Both the position numbers and the translations under genes were made by a program. A stretch of DNA of 64,000 nucleotides from Acinetobacter sp. GSS19 (lineage in GTDB: Bacteria > Pseudomonadota > Gammaproteobacteria > Pseudomonadales > Moraxellaceae), in the NCBI RefSeq assembly GCF_028621895.1, contig NZ_CP117520.1:868001-932000 (forward strand), written 5' to 3'. The notes beneath the pieces are model-generated. The model had not been told where the DNA came from. It ran no database searches and worked only from the letters and a program-made list of their open reading frames with translations. Shown here piece by piece: positions 22,835 through 33,636 of the stretch. How positions within the stretch are numbered: the first letter of the stretch is position 1; every line of letters starts with the position of its first letter.

Positions 22835-23743
22835 TTAAGAAGCGGAATTGAGGACTTGCCAGACGTTCCAGCGGCCCTGTTTTTCAATTTCCTGGATTAA
22901 ACGGTCGGCAACCTCAGCTTCACTTGGAAACTTGGCTTTATAGGCTTTTAAGGTGTTGATGGCGTTTTTCTTTTGTTCCATGGCAATGTAATTGTTGGCT
23001 GCAGACAAATAAGCTTCTTGTACCCCTGCCTTCATGGCTTTGTCTAGATAAGGAATCGCTTCACGTTGACCACCCCCTTCGGACAAGCCAAAACCAAACC
23101 AGAAATTCGCTTCCGCATCATTTTGATTGATTTTGAGAATACGCTGTGCATAGGTTAAGGATTTGCTGGTATAGGCATGACCTAAATCCAGATTGCGGCC
23201 CATGACACTGGCTTTAAACGCGCGCATTAGTACATCAAATGAAGCATTCGGATGGCTGGCCAACATATCGAGCTGTTGGCTGACTTCACGCAGCTTGCTT
23301 TCAAAACCTCGACGTTCCTGACGGTCGGTAAAGCGTGGGGGATAATGCCTTGCTTTACCCTCGACCAGTTGCAGAAAATCGTCAATCTCCGTCACATCCA
23401 GTTCATTTTCACCAGCCATCACAGCAAATTTCATGGTGCGTTCAGGTTGATTGACTGTCGGAATAATCAATTTGTTCACATCCAAGATAATGGTTTTGCT
23501 TGGATCCTGAGGTGATTTGATCTGCATCTTGTTGACGGGTTGTGCTGCGGCCTGTTTTAAGGCCAGCTCAAACGGAGGCGGTGCATCATAATTAAACGGA
23601 TTCAGCGCATAGAAGGCCGGGCTAATTTCAGGTTCGATAAAGATGATCGGCTCAACCCTTTCTGGTTGGGTTGAAACGGTACTACAGGCTGTGGTAAGGA
23701 GTGAGGTCGCAATCAAAGTACAGGCCAGCGGTGTTAGACGCAT
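22835..23743 (-). CDS. Tetratricopeptide-like lipoprotein of unknown function
   Basis: From the ATG at 23743 the protein is 302 aa, with a lipoprotein signal ending LLTTAC. ACGGA is about 8 bp upstream; an ATG at 23752 is an alternative with poorer spacing. The C-terminal half (about 165-295) contains TPR-like helical repeats (AQRILKINQNDAEANFWFGFGLSEGG, EAIPYLDKAMKAG, NAINTLKAYKAKFP). The N-terminal half is unrecognised. It probably acts as a protein-interaction module in the envelope. It starts about 100 bp after cysE in the same direction. Confidence 0.65.
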   Translation of the reverse strand: MRLTPLACTLIATSLLTTACSTVSTQPERVEPIIFIEPEISPAFYALNPFNYDAPPPFELALKQAAAQPVNKMQIKSPQDPSKTIILDVNKLIIPTVNQPERTMKFAVMAGENELDVTEIDDFLQLVEGKARHYPPRFTDRQERRGFESKLREVSQQLDMLASHPNASFDVLMRAFKASVMGRNLDLGHAYTSKSLTYAQRILKINQNDAEANFWFGFGLSEGGGQREAIPYLDKAMKAGVQEAYLSAANNYIAMEQKKNAINTLKAYKAKFPSEAEVADRLIQEIEKQGRWNVWQVLNSAS

Positions 23744-23850
23744 AAGATTCATCCGTTGTTCTATTTTATCATTAGACAGGTTGTAGCTGAGTCTAAGAAA
23801 AAGCTCAGCAACATACAACGCTGTCCTTGTTACAGTCTTTATTGAGTGGT

Positions 23851-24675
23851 TTAAGGCTTGGCCTGACTGTTTTGTGCTTCGCATTCACGACGCACATCTT
23901 CGATAATTTGCAGTTCTTTTGCACTATAAGGCTGTTCATTTTGCTGCTGGGATTTAAAGGTCGGATCCAGCTGGGAAAGACGTTGACATAAACTGTTAAT
24001 ACGTTTTTCATTCAGCTGCAAACGATCCAGCAAAACACGCATACCTTCCAGAATAGGGTCGGACTGATCCTGTGTGGTGGCATACGGTTGGAAGCCGATC
24101 CGCTCGGCATAATCACGGCGACGTGCTTCCTGTTCCTGCTTGCTTTTATCCTGCTCTTTTTGGTCTTTCAGGATATAGCGTGCTGAGTAACCGACCGCAG
24201 TTGCACCTTCCGGAACTTCTTTGGTGACGACTGCATTTGATCCGATTTTGGCACCTTTACCGACAGTAAACGGCCCCAGAATTTTGGCACCAGCACCTAC
24301 AATTACACCATCCTCTAGTGTCGGGTGACGTTTACCTTTGTTCCAAGTCGTACCACCCAAAGTCACTCCATGATACAAAGTCACGTCATCACCAATTTCG
24401 GCGGTTTCCCCGATGACCACGCCCATCCCATGATCAATAAAAAAACGTTTACCGATTTTGGCACCCGGATGAATTTCGATGCCGGTCGCAAAACGGCTGA
24501 AGGAAGACAATAAGCGGGCAGAACCCTTACAGTTTTTTTTCCACAGTTCATGCGCCATACGGTGCATGATCAGGGCATGAATACCCGGGTAGGTTGTTAA
24601 AACTTCTAAAGTATTGCGAGCGGCGGGATCTCGCGCAAATACAGCTTGGACGTCTTCTTTGAGCTGTTTAAGCAT
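23851..24675 (-). CDS. cysE: Serine O-acetyltransferase
   Basis: Makes O-acetylserine from serine and acetyl-CoA for cysteine synthesis. The start at 24675 has AGAGGA 8 bp upstream and gives 274 aa beginning [20 protein letters not shown]. The left-handed beta-helix core is visible: [27 protein letters not shown], then [15 protein letters not shown] and [14 protein letters not shown]. The extended Gln/Lys/Glu-rich C-terminal tail (about 190-274) is longer than in E. coli CysE. The start overlaps the trmJ stop by 8 bp, so the two are translationally coupled. Confidence 0.93.
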   Translation of the reverse strand: MLKQLKEDVQAVFARDPAARNTLEVLTTYPGIHALIMHRMAHELWKKNCKGSARLLSSFSRFATGIEIHPGAKIGKRFFIDHGMGVVIGETAEIGDDVTLYHGVTLGGTTWNKGKRHPTLEDGVIVGAGAKILGPFTVGKGAKIGSNAVVTKEVPEGATAVGYSARYILKDQKEQDKSKQEQEARRRDYAERIGFQPYATTQDQSDPILEGMRVLLDRLQLNEKRINSLCQRLSQLDPTFKSQQQNEQPYSAKELQIIEDVRRECEAQNSQAKP

Positions 24676-25510
24676 CTGATTGATCCTCTTGATCGGTCGA
24701 TTTTTTCCATGTGCCATGCGTTAATGCCTGTACTCGGCTAAAAATGCCACGTAATAAGTGATATTCCATACGATCTAATTGTATCCGCCCAAACAAACGG
24801 CGCAAGCGTAAAGGTAATAATCGCGGATTTTTTGGATCCAAAAATTCAATATCTTGCAGCATTTTTTCCATATGTGGATAAAACTGCTCCATTTGTGCAT
24901 GGGTGACCAGCGGTTCATCCCACTGCATGGATTCCTGTTCTGTGACCGGCATTTGTTCTTCATGTGCAGTCGGTTGCACATGCAACTGTAGGGTGGCCAT
25001 GCGCATTTCATAGCAGACCACCTGAATGGCCTGGGCAACATTCAGTACCCCATAGTCAGTATTAACTGGAATGGTGACGTGATAGTTCGCTAAAGCCAGT
25101 TCTTCGTTGGTCAAACCACGATCTTCCCGTCCAAATACCACAGCGACTTGTTGCTGATGGTGTACCACGGCCTGCATGGATTTTTCTGCGGCTGGGCGGG
25201 CATCCAATAAAGGCCAGGGAATGGTTCTGCTGCGGGCACTGGTGCCAAATACCAGATGACAGTTCTGGATGGCTTGTTGCAGCGTTTCTACAATCTCGAT
25301 CTGTTCAATCAGGTCGCTGGCACCGGCTGCCAACGCATCAATATCCGGATGTGGATAGGTTTTGGGTGCAACCAGGACCAGTTTACTCAGCCCCATGGTT
25401 TTCATGGCACGTAAGGCACTACCAATATTGGCAGGTAGGGTGGTATTCACCATGACAATACGTACATTTGAGAGAGATGCCGAAATTGCGGCATTGTCCA
25501 GTTGATTCAT
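24668..25510 (-). CDS. trmJ: tRNA (cytidine/uridine-2'-O-)-methyltransferase TrmJ
   Basis: SPOUT-class methyltransferase modifying the ribose of residue 32 in several tRNAs. The 280-aa protein has the N-terminal [26 protein letters not shown], the SAM-knot motifs [17 protein letters not shown] and [19 protein letters not shown] within the first 165 residues, and a C-terminal helical part that in the family mediates tRNA binding. It sits between dnaE and cysE on the same strand, 20 bp after dnaE. Confidence 0.92.
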   Translation of the reverse strand: MNQLDNAAISASLSNVRIVMVNTTLPANIGSALRAMKTMGLSKLVLVAPKTYPHPDIDALAAGASDLIEQIEIVETLQQAIQNCHLVFGTSARSRTIPWPLLDARPAAEKSMQAVVHHQQQVAVVFGREDRGLTNEELALANYHVTIPVNTDYGVLNVAQAIQVVCYEMRMATLQLHVQPTAHEEQMPVTEQESMQWDEPLVTHAQMEQFYPHMEKMLQDIEFLDPKNPRLLPLRLRRLFGRIQLDRMEYHLLRGIFSRVQALTHGTWKKSTDQEDQSDA

Positions 25511-25529
25511 ATTTGATCCGGAAAATGTT

Positions 25530-28500
25530 TTAAGAATATTGGCTGGTTTCGGCCTGATACAGATCTAAGGCTTCATCCATGCTCATATTGGGGGATAGCG
25601 GCGTGGTTACAGGTATTGCTGGGGAAGGCTCTGCTGCTTTTGCCGCTTTGGATTTCACTTGATATTCAACATGCAAGGCTTGTTTACCGAAATAGTCACG
25701 CAATTTGCTGAGCAATTCATCCTGTGGGGCCACTTTCCAGTTCATGCCTAGATGTAACTCTGCTGTGGCATAGTCGGTTTCCACATGCAGTTGCAACGGA
25801 ATATGCTGGCACATGTCGACATTGCAGAACGGCAGCAAGATTTGCTGTAAATCATGCCCCAGTTGTGGTGTCAGCATTTCATGATCAAGCTGGATTTTAA
25901 TGCTATTGGCACGTTTCTGGCGGATTTCATTTAAGGTAAAGGCCTTGGTGAGACGTCCCATCGGACGGTCAAAGCCTTCACGCTCATAGATTTCACCCTC
26001 GATGACCACGACCCGCTCGTTCACGATAATCTCTTTGAAACGCTGGAAACGTTCGTGGTTGCAGCTGACTTCGATCCGTGCTGTACCATCATCTAGGGTC
26101 ACCATCATCCGGTTCGGGAAATTGGCCACGTCAATGACCAACCCGGCAAATACGGTGGTGACACCGCGCCGTGTTGGTGTTAGCTCATTAATGCGAGCTG
26201 GAATAAAGGCTTTTAATTCCTGCCGGTAAACATCAATCGGGTGACCGGTGAGATACAGGCCTAGAGTGTCTTTTTCACCTTTTAAGCGGACTTCATCACT
26301 CCATGGTTTGACTGGCTTGGCCGGTTTACGCTGCACTTCCTCCACTTCACCAAACAGGTCCATGATGCCGGTTTCACGGTTTTGTCGGGCCTGTTCAGCC
26401 GCCTGTACCGCTTCGGGCAGCTGGGCCATCAGGCTGGAACGTTCGATTCCCAGACAGTCAAGCGCACCGGCACGAATCAAGGCTTCCAGCGTGCGCTTAT
26501 TGATTTTTTTCAGATCAATCCGATGACAGAAATCAAATAGGTCTTTATATGGACCTTCTTTCTGCCGCGACTCAATCACCGACTGCATGGCCTGTTCACC
26601 CACGCCTTTAATCGCACCCAGACCGTAAACAATGGTTTTTTCATCTGGCGCATGGAACTGGTACAGTGACATATTTACGGAAGGTGGCAGGACTTCTAGA
26701 CCATTATTACGGCAGTCATCAATCAGGAATACCACACTGTCAGTGTTCTGCATTTCCGACGACATTACCGCAGACAGGAACTCTGCCGGATAATGTGCTT
26801 TTAACCAGGCGGTTTGATAGGCCACCAGCGCATAAGCAGCGGCATGAGATTTGTTAAAGCCGTAACCAGCGAATTTTTCCATATAGTCGAAGATATGGTT
26901 GGCGGTGACTTCATCAATACCTTTTTCTGCGGCACCTGCATTAAAGATCTGGCGCTGTTTGACCATTTCTTCCGGTTTTTTCTTACCCATCGCACGGCGC
27001 AATAAGTCCGCACCACCGAGGGTATAACCGGCACAAATCTGTGCCGTTTGCATCACCTGTTCCTGATACACCATGATGCCGTAAGTCGGTTCCAGCACGC
27101 CCTCAAGCAGAGGATGCAGATATTCAAATTCACCGCCGTGCATACGGTGGATAAAGTCCGGAATCAGGTCCATCGGGCCCGGACGATACAGGGAAACGAA
27201 GGCAATAATTTCTTCAAATTTGCTTGGACGTGCCTCTTTCAGCATTTTTTTCATGCCGACGGATTCAAACTGGAATACCGCCGTGGTGTTGGCATCCGCG
27301 AACACTCGATAGGCATCTGCATCATCTAGCGGAATATGGGAAATATTTAGTGGAGTTTCTAACTGGTTATGCTTGTTAATGTTCTGTACGGCATCTTCAA
27401 TCACGGTCAGGTTACGCAGACCCAAGAAGTCAAACTTGACCAGGCCCGCAGATTCCACATCATCCTTATCGAACTGTGCAACGCGGCTGCTACCATCCGC
27501 TTCGCACATAACGGCAGAAAAGTCAGTAATTTTTGTCGGTGCAATCACCACACCACCGGCATGTTTACCGGTGTTACGGGTAATGCCTTCCAGCTTGAGT
27601 GCCATTTCCCAGATTTCAGAGGCATCGTCATAATCCGGATTAGACGGATTGGTCACCATGTCTTTCAGTTGGGGTTCCATCTCCAGCGCAGTTGCCAGAT
27701 CGACACCCAACGGTTTGGAGGGAATCAGTTTGGATAGGCGGTCGGCCAGACCATAGGATTTACCCAGAACCCGTGCGACATCACGGATAGCGCCTTTCGC
27801 GGCCATGGTTCCGAAGGTGGCAATCTGTGAAACGGCATCGCGGCCATAATTTTGTGCCACATAATCAATCACGCGATCTCGACCGGCAATACAGAAGTCA
27901 ATATCGAAATCGGGCATCGAAACACGTTCCGGGTTGAGGAAACGTTCGAACAGCAGCTCATAACGCAATGGATCAAGGTCAGTAATTTTCAGGCTATAGG
28001 CCACTAGGGAACCTGCACCTGAGCCCCGTCCTGGACCGACTGGAACGCCGTTATTTTTTGACCACTGAATGAAGTCCATCACGATCAGGAAGTAGCCCGG
28101 GAACCCCATGTTATTGATGATGTCGATTTCATAGACGATTCGTTCATCATAAGGTTTACGGATCTCGGGCCAATCTTCACCCCGTTTCTCGGGCGGGTAG
28201 AGGTGAGCTAAACGTTCTTCGAGACCTTCTTTGGAGAGATGGGCAAAGAAGGTTTCAATGGTATGACCTTCTGGAATTGGATAATCGGGCAGGAAGTATT
28301 TACCTAATTGCAGCGTGACGTTACAGCGCTGAGCAATGTAATAGCTATTTTCAATTGCCGATGGCAGATCGGCAAACAGCTCGGTCATCTCACTTGAGCT
28401 TTTAAAGTATTGTTCAGGACTATAGTTTTTCGGACGGCGCTCATCCCCGAGCACATAACCATCGGCAATACAGACACGCGCTTCATGTGCTTCGTAATCT

Positions 28501-29096
28501 TCAGAGTCAATAAAGTGCACATCATTGTGTGCCACGACACCGATTTGGTATTTTGCTGCCAGTTTGACTGCTTCACTGATGAAATCATCTTCACCTGGGC
28601 GATTGGTCCGGGTAACAGCCAGATAGACGCGATTGCCAAATTTTTCGATCCAGGCTTCCAGCAACGGTTCGGCTTTTTGTGGATTGGATGAACATAGCAT
28701 TTGTCCGACATCACTATGCATGCCGAGCAGGACAATCAGATCCTGATGTTGTTGCAGGATCCAGTCTTTTTCTACGCAGGGGATATCTTGTTGCTGTCCT
28801 TCAATCCAGCCACGTGATACCAGTTCGGTCAGGCTGCGCCAGCCGTGATTGGTCATGGCCAGTAGGATCACTTTGTGTTGTGCATCGTTCAGGCGCAAGG
28901 TGCTGCCCAGAATCGGTTTGATGCCTTTACCCAGACAAGCGCGGTAAAACTTGACTGCTGCATGCAGATTGGACAGATCGGTGAGTGCCAAAGCTGGCAT
29001 TTGCTCTTTGACTGCTGCTTTGATGAGATCAGGGACCCGGACTATGGATTCGGTAATCGAAAATTCTGTGTGAATACCCAAATGAACAAACCGCAT
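25530..29096 (-). CDS. dnaE: DNA polymerase III alpha subunit
   Basis: Replicative DNA polymerase of 1188 aa. The N-terminal PHP domain begins MRFVHLGIHTEFSITES. The polymerase core has GPGRGSGAGSLVAYSLKITDLDPL and the metal-binding PDFDIDFCIAGRDRVIDYV (near residue 400). The helix-hairpin-helix, OB-fold (VTTVFAGLVIDV) and tau-binding C-terminal part are present. The length is normal for DnaE1. It is first in dnaE-trmJ-cysE. Confidence 0.98.
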   Translation of the reverse strand: MRFVHLGIHTEFSITESIVRVPDLIKAAVKEQMPALALTDLSNLHAAVKFYRACLGKGIKPILGSTLRLNDAQHKVILLAMTNHGWRSLTELVSRGWIEGQQQDIPCVEKDWILQQHQDLIVLLGMHSDVGQMLCSSNPQKAEPLLEAWIEKFGNRVYLAVTRTNRPGEDDFISEAVKLAAKYQIGVVAHNDVHFIDSEDYEAHEARVCIADGYVLGDERRPKNYSPEQYFKSSSEMTELFADLPSAIENSYYIAQRCNVTLQLGKYFLPDYPIPEGHTIETFFAHLSKEGLEERLAHLYPPEKRGEDWPEIRKPYDERIVYEIDIINNMGFPGYFLIVMDFIQWSKNNGVPVGPGRGSGAGSLVAYSLKITDLDPLRYELLFERFLNPERVSMPDFDIDFCIAGRDRVIDYVAQNYGRDAVSQIATFGTMAAKGAIRDVARVLGKSYGLADRLSKLIPSKPLGVDLATALEMEPQLKDMVTNPSNPDYDDASEIWEMALKLEGITRNTGKHAGGVVIAPTKITDFSAVMCEADGSSRVAQFDKDDVESAGLVKFDFLGLRNLTVIEDAVQNINKHNQLETPLNISHIPLDDADAYRVFADANTTAVFQFESVGMKKMLKEARPSKFEEIIAFVSLYRPGPMDLIPDFIHRMHGGEFEYLHPLLEGVLEPTYGIMVYQEQVMQTAQICAGYTLGGADLLRRAMGKKKPEEMVKQRQIFNAGAAEKGIDEVTANHIFDYMEKFAGYGFNKSHAAAYALVAYQTAWLKAHYPAEFLSAVMSSEMQNTDSVVFLIDDCRNNGLEVLPPSVNMSLYQFHAPDEKTIVYGLGAIKGVGEQAMQSVIESRQKEGPYKDLFDFCHRIDLKKINKRTLEALIRAGALDCLGIERSSLMAQLPEAVQAAEQARQNRETGIMDLFGEVEEVQRKPAKPVKPWSDEVRLKGEKDTLGLYLTGHPIDVYRQELKAFIPARINELTPTRRGVTTVFAGLVIDVANFPNRMMVTLDDGTARIEVSCNHERFQRFKEIIVNERVVVIEGEIYEREGFDRPMGRLTKAFTLNEIRQKRANSIKIQLDHEMLTPQLGHDLQQILLPFCNVDMCQHIPLQLHVETDYATAELHLGMNWKVAPQDELLSKLRDYFGKQALHVEYQVKSKAAKAAEPSPAIPVTTPLSPNMSMDEALDLYQAETSQYS

Positions 29097-29262
29097 AGAT
29101 TAACCCTTACCTAGACCGCCGAACATTTTAACATGCTATCTCGAGTGAATTTGTTGAATATTTTCGCAAAAAGAATTTTTAGTGCAGGCATCACCTCAAA
29201 ATAACTGATTGCTATTTTGTAGGGAAATTTTAAAATTTCACAAATTCTTTGATTGTTCTCTT

Positions 29263-31230
29263 ATGAGTATAAATTATCGGCCGGATATTGATGGTCTGCG
29301 TGCTATCGCGGTGTTGTTGGTCATTTTCAACCATGTCGGCTGGAGTTTCTTCTCTGGAGGATATATCGGTGTTGATATTTTCTTCGTCATTTCAGGTTAT
29401 CTCATCACCACGATTTTGCTGAAAGACATGCAACAGCAACGCTTTTCGGTCGCGCAGTTTTATAAGAAACGCGTGATCCGTTTAGCACCTGCCTACTTTA
29501 CCGTGCTACTGACGGTGAGTGCAGTGGGGTATTGGTTGTTGCTGCCGCAGGAGTTGGTGCAATATTCCAAAAGTCTGATTTATTCGACTTTTTTAATGGC
29601 CAATATCTATATGCGTAAAGAAGTCGGGGATTACTTCAGCAATAGCGTGGATGAAACCCCTTTACTGCATTTATGGTCTTTAGGGGTAGAGGAACAGTTC
29701 TATATTTTTTGGCCATTGATTCTGTTGTTTTTGCTGCGCAAAGTTCCCTTGAAATGGCTTGGAGTCATTATTGCAGGATTGATTTTGTGCTCTTTGCTCA
29801 ATGCTGAACTCGCAATTGCAGAAAATGCTGCCAAGGCCTATTACACCATGCCAGTGCGCGCGTTTGAGTTGCTCTTGGGCGCAATCATCATTTTCGTGCC
29901 CACATGGCCACTGAAACGTTTTTGGTCGTGGCTGGGTATTACCTTAGGCCTTGTCATCTTGGTATTCTGTGCATTGTATTTTAATGAGAATACCCATTTT
30001 CCAGGGCGTACAGCTTTGTTGCCTTGTCTGGCTACGGCACTGATTATTTATCTTGGGCAACTCGATCACAAGAGTAATCTTCTGCTCAATAATCCACTCA
30101 GTCGCTATCTCGGTAAGTTATCCTACCCGATGTATTTGTGGCATTGGCCGCTGATTGTTCTGTTTCAGTTGCATCTATGGCCATTAACCCTATTCAATCA
30201 GTTCTTGATCATCGGCATAACGCTGATCTTGGCTTATATCACCTATCGTTGGGTTGAAATGCCTTGTAAGACCTTCATTCGTGTGGCGACTCCAAAAGTG
30301 ATTCTGTGGGGATTCGTGATACCTGCTGTAATTGTCACTACGGCTGCAGCCAGTGTGATTCAACACAAAGGTTTCCCCCAGCGCTTTTCACCTGAAGTGA
30401 ATCAGCAAATTGCTGCATTACAGTCCTTTGCCCATCGGATCCGGATTAATTGTCATGGTTATCCGAATGCAGAGGAATTGCCGAGTATAAAACGCTGCAT
30501 TTTAGGTGAACATAAAGCGGAAATTGATTTTCTGTTGATTGGTGATTCCCACGCCAACCATTTCACGGGCATGCTGGATGTTTGGGCGAAGGATGCGCAC
30601 CTGCGTGGGTATGATGTCACACAAGATACTACAGTCTATTTGCCAGGTGTTGAAATGCTGGAGGAGTCTTCTGTCAGCGCTGATACCGTGGATCAAACTT
30701 TTAAAGCGCGGAATGAGGCGATCACAGCCCATTTAAAAGAGCATCGGTATAAATTTGTCGTATTGTCGGGTTACTTCAATCATTATTTTGATGAAAAACT
30801 GCGTACAGCAACCGCCCAGCACACTGAGCAGGCGTATATGCAAGGCTTGAGAAATGCGATACAACAGATCAAGGCATCCGGGGCACAACCCGTTATATTG
30901 ATGGATACCCCCGATTTGCAGGAACTGCGCGCCAGTTGTCCTGTACGTGCAACAGCATTGCATTTGAAGAACGTCTGCCAAGGTTCTTATCTGCAATTTC
31001 AGCAGGAAAGTGCAAAATTTCTGCAGATGGTGCAGCAGCTCAATCAAAGGTATCCAGATTTAGTCGTGATTGATCCTGCACGAGCTATGTGTGATCAGCA
31101 GGTCTGTCAGCTATCACTTAATGAGGTGCCACTTTATCGTGATCAGGACGATGACCATCTTAACTATCAAGGGTCTACCGAACTTGGACGTGAATATTTA
31201 AAACGCTTTGGCAATCCATTACGGTTTTAA
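29263..31230 (+). CDS. OafA/YrhL-type membrane acyltransferase with C-terminal SGNH domain
   Basis: A 655-aa protein from the ATG at 29263. The N-terminal acyltransferase-3 domain (about 1-370) begins YRPDIDGLRAIAVLLVIFNH and has about ten membrane segments and the conserved GGYIGVDIFFVISGYLIT. The C-terminal SGNH domain (about 405-655) has the block-I nucleophile in LLIGDSHANHF and the Asp/His pair in DDDHLNYQGS. Such proteins O-acetylate surface polysaccharide or peptidoglycan. No glycan-biosynthesis genes lie next to it. The upstream ribosome site is weak. Confidence 0.9.
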   Translation: MSINYRPDIDGLRAIAVLLVIFNHVGWSFFSGGYIGVDIFFVISGYLITTILLKDMQQQRFSVAQFYKKRVIRLAPAYFTVLLTVSAVGYWLLLPQELVQYSKSLIYSTFLMANIYMRKEVGDYFSNSVDETPLLHLWSLGVEEQFYIFWPLILLFLLRKVPLKWLGVIIAGLILCSLLNAELAIAENAAKAYYTMPVRAFELLLGAIIIFVPTWPLKRFWSWLGITLGLVILVFCALYFNENTHFPGRTALLPCLATALIIYLGQLDHKSNLLLNNPLSRYLGKLSYPMYLWHWPLIVLFQLHLWPLTLFNQFLIIGITLILAYITYRWVEMPCKTFIRVATPKVILWGFVIPAVIVTTAAASVIQHKGFPQRFSPEVNQQIAALQSFAHRIRINCHGYPNAEELPSIKRCILGEHKAEIDFLLIGDSHANHFTGMLDVWAKDAHLRGYDVTQDTTVYLPGVEMLEESSVSADTVDQTFKARNEAITAHLKEHRYKFVVLSGYFNHYFDEKLRTATAQHTEQAYMQGLRNAIQQIKASGAQPVILMDTPDLQELRASCPVRATALHLKNVCQGSYLQFQQESAKFLQMVQQLNQRYPDLVVIDPARAMCDQQVCQLSLNEVPLYRDQDDDHLNYQGSTELGREYLKRFGNPLRF

Positions 31231-31240
31231 GGTTACGCAT

Positions 31241-31272
31241 AAAAAAGGAGCTTTGATTAAAGCTCCTTTTTT
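31241..31272. terminator. Bidirectional terminator between the acyltransferase gene and alaA
   Basis: AAAAAAGGAGCTTT / AAAGCTCCTTTTTT forms a 14-bp stem with a 4-nt loop. It serves two convergent genes. Confidence 0.9.
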
Positions 31273-31285
31273 ACATCGGTTAAAC

Positions 31286-32524
31286 TCAGGCCCGTAATTT
31301 TGCCAGGAAACGGCTTAAACGGTTAATGGCTTCGCGCAATTCATTCTCTGCGGGTAAGAACACCACACGGAAATGATCGGGGCTTGGCCAGTTAAACCCC
31401 GTGCCTTGTACTAACAATACTTTCTCCGCACGCAGCAGATCGAGCATCAGTTGTTCATCGTCTTCAATATGGTAAACATTTGGGTCAAGACGTGGGAAAC
31501 AGTACATTGCACCTTCTGGTTTGACACAAGACACCCCTGGAATTTCGTTCAGCATTTCCCAGGCAATATTGCGCTGTTCATACAAACGGCCGCCCGGACG
31601 GGTCAGATCATTTATCGATTGATAACCGCCCAGTGCGGTTTGAATCGCATATTGAGCCTGGTGGTTGGCACACAAGCGCATTGAAGCCAGCATATCCAGA
31701 CCTTCAATATAATCTTGTGCACGGGATTTATCACCGGTAATTGCCATCCAGCCGGAACGGAAACCCGCAATACGATAAGCTTTGGACAGACCATTAAAGG
31801 AAATACACAACTGATCGCCTGCTAAAGAGGCGACAGAGACATGCTCGATGCCATCATAGACAATTTTGTCGTAAATTTCGTCAGCAAACAGGATCAGGTC
31901 ATATTTCTTCGCCAAAGCCACAATCTGTTCCAGAATGTGACGTGGATACACAGCACCTGTTGGATTGTTCGGATTAATGATGACAATCCCGCGTGTGTTT
32001 GGCGTGATTTTGCTTTCCATATCCGCGATGTCCGGATACCAGAAATTTTCTTCATCACATTTATAGTGGATCGCAGTACCACCAGATAGGTTTACTGCAG
32101 CTGTCCATAACGGATAATCCGGCATTGGCACCAGCATCTCATCGCCATCATCGAGCAGACCTTGCATGGCAATCATGATGAGTTCAGATACACCATTACC
32201 AATATAGACATCTTTAACGGTCAGGCCAAACACGCCTTTTTGCTGGTAGTATTGGCAGATGGCCTTACGTGCGGGGAAAATCCCTTTGGAATCGGTATAA
32301 CCCACTGCGTTTGGCAGGTTCATTGCAACGTCATTGATAATTTCTTGTGGAGCTTCGAAGCCAAATGGAGCAGGGTTACCAATATTGAGCTTAATAATTT
32401 TATGCCCTTGTTCTTCCATTTCATTGGCCGCTCGTAACACTGGTCCACGAATGTCATAGCAAACATGCTCAAGCTTAGACGATTTTTTAATTTCGCGTGG
32501 TGTCGTGTTACCTAAAACGGACAT
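31286..32524 (-). CDS. alaA: Alanine aminotransferase (AlaA-type PLP aminotransferase)
   Basis: Fold-type I aminotransferase of 412 aa making alanine from pyruvate and glutamate. From the ATG at 32524 (a TTG four codons upstream is possible) the sequence KSSKLEHVCYDIRGPVLRAANEMEEQG and LNIGNPAPFGFEAP closely follows E. coli AlaA. The PLP lysine is in SFNGLSKAYRIAGFRSGW, NPNNPTGAVYP is the substrate loop, and the C-terminal Arg is in DHFRVVFLP. Single gene. Confidence 0.93.
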   Translation of the reverse strand: MSVLGNTTPREIKKSSKLEHVCYDIRGPVLRAANEMEEQGHKIIKLNIGNPAPFGFEAPQEIINDVAMNLPNAVGYTDSKGIFPARKAICQYYQQKGVFGLTVKDVYIGNGVSELIMIAMQGLLDDGDEMLVPMPDYPLWTAAVNLSGGTAIHYKCDEENFWYPDIADMESKITPNTRGIVIINPNNPTGAVYPRHILEQIVALAKKYDLILFADEIYDKIVYDGIEHVSVASLAGDQLCISFNGLSKAYRIAGFRSGWMAITGDKSRAQDYIEGLDMLASMRLCANHQAQYAIQTALGGYQSINDLTRPGGRLYEQRNIAWEMLNEIPGVSCVKPEGAMYCFPRLDPNVYHIEDDEQLMLDLLRAEKVLLVQGTGFNWPSPDHFRVVFLPAENELREAINRLSRFLAKLRA

Positions 32525-32679
32525 AATCTCATCCAATTATATGTATGTTAAGAAAAAAATAGATTCACTGAAAATGCACAATCTATGGTGAAATTTCGCT
32601 AGAAATTTATCAATCTCTAGCGTAAATATGGACGTACAGAAGCATGACACCGAATGCTATCGATTTAAAGGAGTTAGTC

Positions 32680-33099
32680 ATGGGAAAACTCAATAAAACA
32701 GACCGAGAATGGCAAAGAGAGTTATCACCAGAAGAGTTTCGCATTACGCGTCAAAAGGGAACGGAGCCTGCTTTTACCGGTAAATACTGGAACAGCAAAC
32801 AGCATGGAACCTATGTGTGTCGCTGCTGTGGTGCAGAATTGTTTTCGTCTGAAACCAAATATGACAGTGGCAGTGGCTGGCCAAGTTTTTACCGTCCTGT
32901 CAACTCTGCTGCGATTGAAGAGCATCAGGACAGTTCCTATGGTATGAACAGAACTGAAATCGTTTGTCATCATTGTGACGCACATTTGGGGCATGTCTTC
33001 CCGGATGGTCCTGAACCGACAGGACTGCGTTATTGCGTAAATTCAGCCTCTTTAGAATTAAAAACACAAGAAAAAACCGATGAGGAAAATTATCCATGA
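32680..33099 (+). CDS. msrB: Peptide-methionine (R)-S-oxide reductase MsrB
   Basis: Reduces the R form of methionine sulfoxide in oxidised proteins. A strong AAAGGAG 6-7 bp upstream fixes the start at 32680 (139 aa). The zinc Cys pairs are CRCCG and [16 protein letters not shown]. The catalytic Cys is in [11 protein letters not shown], and the SGSGWPSFY motif is present. The stop overlaps the glutathione peroxidase start (ATGA), so two thiol-based oxidative-repair enzymes are co-translated. Confidence 0.96.
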   Translation: MGKLNKTDREWQRELSPEEFRITRQKGTEPAFTGKYWNSKQHGTYVCRCCGAELFSSETKYDSGSGWPSFYRPVNSAAIEEHQDSSYGMNRTEIVCHHCDAHLGHVFPDGPEPTGLRYCVNSASLELKTQEKTDEENYP

Positions 33100-33584
33100 C
33101 CAATATTTATCAGTTTGAAGCTGAACGTTTAAATGGGGATACCCAGTCTTTTGCCGACTATCGTGGCAAAGTTTTGTTGATCGTGAATACCGCAAGTAAA
33201 TGTGGTTTTACGCCGCAATTTGCTGGATTAGAAAAACTTTATCAGCAGTACCATGCACAAGGACTGGAAGTTCTGGGATTTCCCTGTAACCAGTTCGGAG
33301 GGCAAGATCCCGGAACCAACCAGCAGATTGGTGAATACTGCAAAAAAAATTACGGGGTGAGCTTCCCGATGTTTGCCAAGATCGATGTGAAAGGTCCGGA
33401 AGCGCATGTCCTGTTCCGCTTCCTGACTCGGGAGGCCAAGGGCTTGTTAGGCAGCCAGAGTATTAAGTGGAATTTTACCAAGTTTTTGGTCGGTAAAAAT
33501 GGTGAGGTATTAAACCGTTATGCACCGACCACCAAGCCCGAGGCTTTGGCCGAAGATATTGAAAAGGCGTTGGCACAAGCCTAA
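33096..33584 (+). CDS. Glutathione peroxidase family protein
   Basis: A 162-aa thiol peroxidase reducing hydroperoxides. The peroxidatic Cys is in [12 protein letters not shown] near residue 36. The Gln of [13 protein letters not shown] and the Trp-Asn-Phe of [10 protein letters not shown] complete the active site. It has Cys rather than selenocysteine, as usual in bacteria, and probably uses thioredoxin. It is coupled to msrB by a 4-bp overlap. Confidence 0.95.
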   Translation: MTNIYQFEAERLNGDTQSFADYRGKVLLIVNTASKCGFTPQFAGLEKLYQQYHAQGLEVLGFPCNQFGGQDPGTNQQIGEYCKKNYGVSFPMFAKIDVKGPEAHVLFRFLTREAKGLLGSQSIKWNFTKFLVGKNGEVLNRYAPTTKPEALAEDIEKALAQA

Positions 33585-33589
33585 GCATA

Positions 33590-33614
33590 AAAAGGGCGAT
33601 CATTTAATCGCCCT
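33590..33614 (-). terminator. Terminator between gpx-like gene and dapC
   Basis: AGGGCGAT / ATCGCCCT stem; on the minus strand it is followed by TTTTTA, so it best serves dapC, and less well the plus-strand gene. Confidence 0.7.
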
Positions 33615-33636
33615 CATTTTGCCTGACGACAGTCTT

